A stretch of 64,000 nt of DNA from Hemileia vastatrix (Eukaryota > Basidiomycota > Pucciniomycetes > Pucciniales > Zaghouaniaceae): NCBI GenBank assembly GCA_030280995.1, contig JASXTE010000017.1, positions 18,308,498 through 18,372,497 of the forward strand, in the 5' to 3' direction. The position numbers and the translations under genes were made by a program. The notes below the pieces were generated by a model that did no database searches, was not told the origin of the DNA, and saw only the letters and a program-made list of their open reading frames with translations. Of the stretch, positions 63,101-64,000 are shown piece after piece. The stretch's first letter is position 1. Each line of letters opens with the position of its first letter.

Positions 63101-64000
63101 TGAAAGAATGTTTAATGACAGCTCCTATCTTGGGATTACCAGATTTCCAATTACCTTTTGTATTATATACAGATGCAAGTTTTATTGGACTGGGTGCTGC
63201 TTTGCATCAAAAACAACTTATTGAAGGTAAAATGTCAGAAGTAGTAATCTGCTATATTTCACGTACTCTGAGAAGTGGTGAATTGAAATATGGTGCTACT
63301 CAACTTGAATGTTTGGCGGTAGTATGGGCTCTTGAAAAGCTACATTATTACCTTGAAGACCAAAAATTTGAGTTAATAACTGACTGTAGTGCAGTTAAGT
63401 CACTCTTAAACATGAAAACTCCTAATAGACACATGTTTAGATGGCAATTAGCTGTACAAGAATACAGAGGACGGATGACTATTACACATAGAGCAGGAAC
63501 CTTGCACTCTAATGTAGATCTGTTATCTAGAGTACCTCTGCCTAATAATGATGATAATCCTGCTTATGTTCCTGAGTCAGAGATTATTAACATTTATGGC
63601 ATTTATATTGTAGATCTTGAGGATGAATTTATGCAATCAATTCTTGATAATTATAATTCAGATCCTGACTTAAGTAAATTAACTACAATATTAAATGATC
63701 CATCTAATGCTTCAATGAATGTTTTAATAAAAACATTACCAAATAAGTATAAAGAGGCATTAGAGAAAGGAAAATTTTCCATTGAGGATGGTTTTATATA
63801 TTACAGGAAAAAATTAAGTAATGTAATTGTAATTCCCCCTTCAATGAAGGAGTTAATGTTAAGTATATGTCATGATGATATATTAGCAGGTCATTTTGAC
63901 TACCATAAAACATTAACCAGAGTAAAAAACACAGCTTGGTGGATTAACATGTCTGAGGATGTTCAGAAATATGTTGAAACATGTGATTCTTGTCAAAAAT
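60088..64000 (+). CDS. G4 Gag-Pol, capsid to integrase, partial
   Basis: Open from 60049 (first Met 60088) to the window edge, over 1300 codons. A heptad-rich region is followed by NWPKIDQYPTYDGE (capsid), CYKCNKPWVKGHKC (about 413), protease LDTGAAGSVVS (about 526), RT with LCSDYRALNT, MPFGPKNAPSVFQ and YIDDIIVFSK (about 881), RNase H LYTDASFIGLGA (about 1028) and TDCSAVKSLL, then the integrase zinc domain CHDDILAGHFD and CDSCQK at the very end. No stop seen. Compared with G2, the two sites where that copy is frameshifted are intact here. Confidence 0.9.
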   Translation, partial: MEYFNNNPTVHRIVSALWNRMTDCEEQTVKLTSDTISSLTLNISQLATRNKELEKEHLSLTLKYDSLSNKYNDLSNKFCELEKLYETHLLKTESRTKLSFAQTNQSVSELLQRLTKVEIETANLLMNQDNHKYNQYNNNPFIGKSESHSFPVPPQLKPSGGSVKSENVSHKSVQEEIQDHLSKVNELLNLPKISEIKSNQKNWPKIDQYPTYDGEASSDWQHFIQRIDNLKFSYKLPDEEITSKLISLFKDVALLWFEAVLSEGRDYSWAEWKQLIEKQFGGSKFRLTQQRLYEKTRYNPLNGDKPMVFLMNLNKILKAIEPHMDFNLWKDKIIYKLPISVRDIVVARTLNVTEYSDFINICNEILLNHKYESRYSTYKQNVEPVKTQNSKTLQEKQKKPTAPVVPKKYETNTCYKCNKPWVKGHKCEKNINIVENQRESETETEKSKESSDYDSNISYSDENEVCMLEDDLSIFENPILNMDSNESLMNFEDAEIIKDIQADNFRMTPITVPAIISGENVNIVLDTGAAGSVVSTNTLQKIDSEYKFKLEPLQNKNWRGFGSVLHPIGKYKAAVFFKHQHGYVRVTCDFVVMDNTNCSNCFIIGNDILTKFGVKLDPANNNFTIGMNGKRKFKINSFNTVLHIESVTNSPSKGRESNELELLETEISKASFGTQISETEKDNILELIKAFPMAFAHGTNELGLVKEHEMKISLTCDMDNIPASLKKKPYPASPMKRKDIEDNIKMLLKMNILEKVETTPKYCVISPVLISYEQDKARLCSDYRALNTFTADDIYPLPRIASIHATLKGAKYISCLDGNKGYHQIPVEKNSQNFLLITTHMGIYKYVRMPFGPKNAPSVFQKLMDITFHNEMFEGWLMVYIDDIIVFSKTFDEHLIHLRKVFQKMDEIKMTLALKKCKFGFESLKVLGHIVSGLQICVDQNKVAAIKNIGIPQNVKDVQSFLGMCGYYRQYIKNYQSIAAPLTTLIKKSEAFIWNNERQQAFNKLKECLMTAPILGLPDFQLPFVLYTDASFIGLGAALHQKQLIEGKMSEVVICYISRTLRSGELKYGATQLECLAVVWALEKLHYYLEDQKFELITDCSAVKSLLNMKTPNRHMFRWQLAVQEYRGRMTITHRAGTLHSNVDLLSRVPLPNNDDNPAYVPESEIINIYGIYIVDLEDEFMQSILDNYNSDPDLSKLTTILNDPSNASMNVLIKTLPNKYKEALEKGKFSIEDGFIYYRKKLSNVIVIPPSMKELMLSICHDDILAGHFDYHKTLTRVKNTAWWINMSEDVQKYVETCDSCQK

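Larger units (their letters stand above)
57604..64000 (+). mobile_element. Ty3/Gypsy chromovirus-like retrotransposon G4, 3' end outside window
   Basis: LTR 57604-58780, leader 58781-59291, gag with an overlapping ORF, then protease, RT, RNase H and the beginning of integrase, still open at 64000. Protein motifs are closest to G2. The 5' flank is GTGAT (57599-57603); the partner duplication, if any, lies beyond the window. Confidence 0.93.

Overview
The window looks like a piece of a very AT-rich, transposon-saturated fungal genome, most likely a rust fungus (Pucciniales). The evidence is the low GC content, small spliceosomal introns with GTAAGT donors, PIF/Harbinger ORF1 proteins of a type I associate with rusts, and a Tet-like 2OG-Fe(II) oxygenase pseudogene, a family expanded in rusts and other basidiomycetes. 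This assignment is inference from family knowledge; no single-copy host gene, rRNA or convincing tRNA was recognised. Essentially everything supportable belongs to mobile elements, many nested in each other.

Layout. 1-1404: decayed Harbinger transposase H1 (minus) with a likely terminal repeat. 1404-10214: Ty1/Copia element C1 (minus, 111-bp LTRs), split by a solo Ty3 LTR (itself carrying a CACTA MITE at its tip), by a 5' Ty3 fragment and by a 200-bp AGGGGGTATC MITE. 10325-11463: a CACTA-type MITE with a TTA-flanked Tourist-like MITE inside it. 11474-16758: Copia element C2 (minus, 120-bp LTRs, TSD TTATC). 17000-17416: an AGGGGGTATC MITE with a CACTA-type MITE nested in it. 17420-31419: Harbinger H2, whose ORF1 gene and convergent transposase are separated by an LTR remnant, which is in turn interrupted by a complete 9.6-kb Ty3/chromovirus G2 (TSD ATTTG). 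32083-41066: DNA element X1, carrying a gag-only LTR retrotransposon L (TSD CCAC, tRNA-Lys-type primer-binding site). 41365-about 52590: X2, an inverted sister copy of X1, carrying Ty3 element G3 (TSD CTCAC) with a 1963-codon open frame. 52690-about 54470: Harbinger H3 (ORF1 only). About 54480-57603: a third X copy with a Tet-like dioxygenase pseudogene. 57604-64000: the 5' two thirds of Ty3 element G4, running off the end.

The most interesting signal is in the three Ty3 elements G2, G3 and G4. At the 5' end of gag, each contains a second, +1-frame ORF of about 150 codons overlapping the N-terminal gag frame. The overlapping product (coiled coil, KWxWDW motif, HPYxG, basic tail, final PW) is better conserved between the families than the gag frame over the same bases, so the stretch appears to be genuinely dual-coding. 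In G2 and G4 its stop codon lies inside a perfect splice-donor sequence GGTAAGT.

A second theme is insertion logic: both CACTA MITEs of one family sit exactly at the 3' terminal TGACA of an LTR, and in G3 this separates the 5' LTR from its primer-binding site, so a copy that looks young and intact is probably defective.
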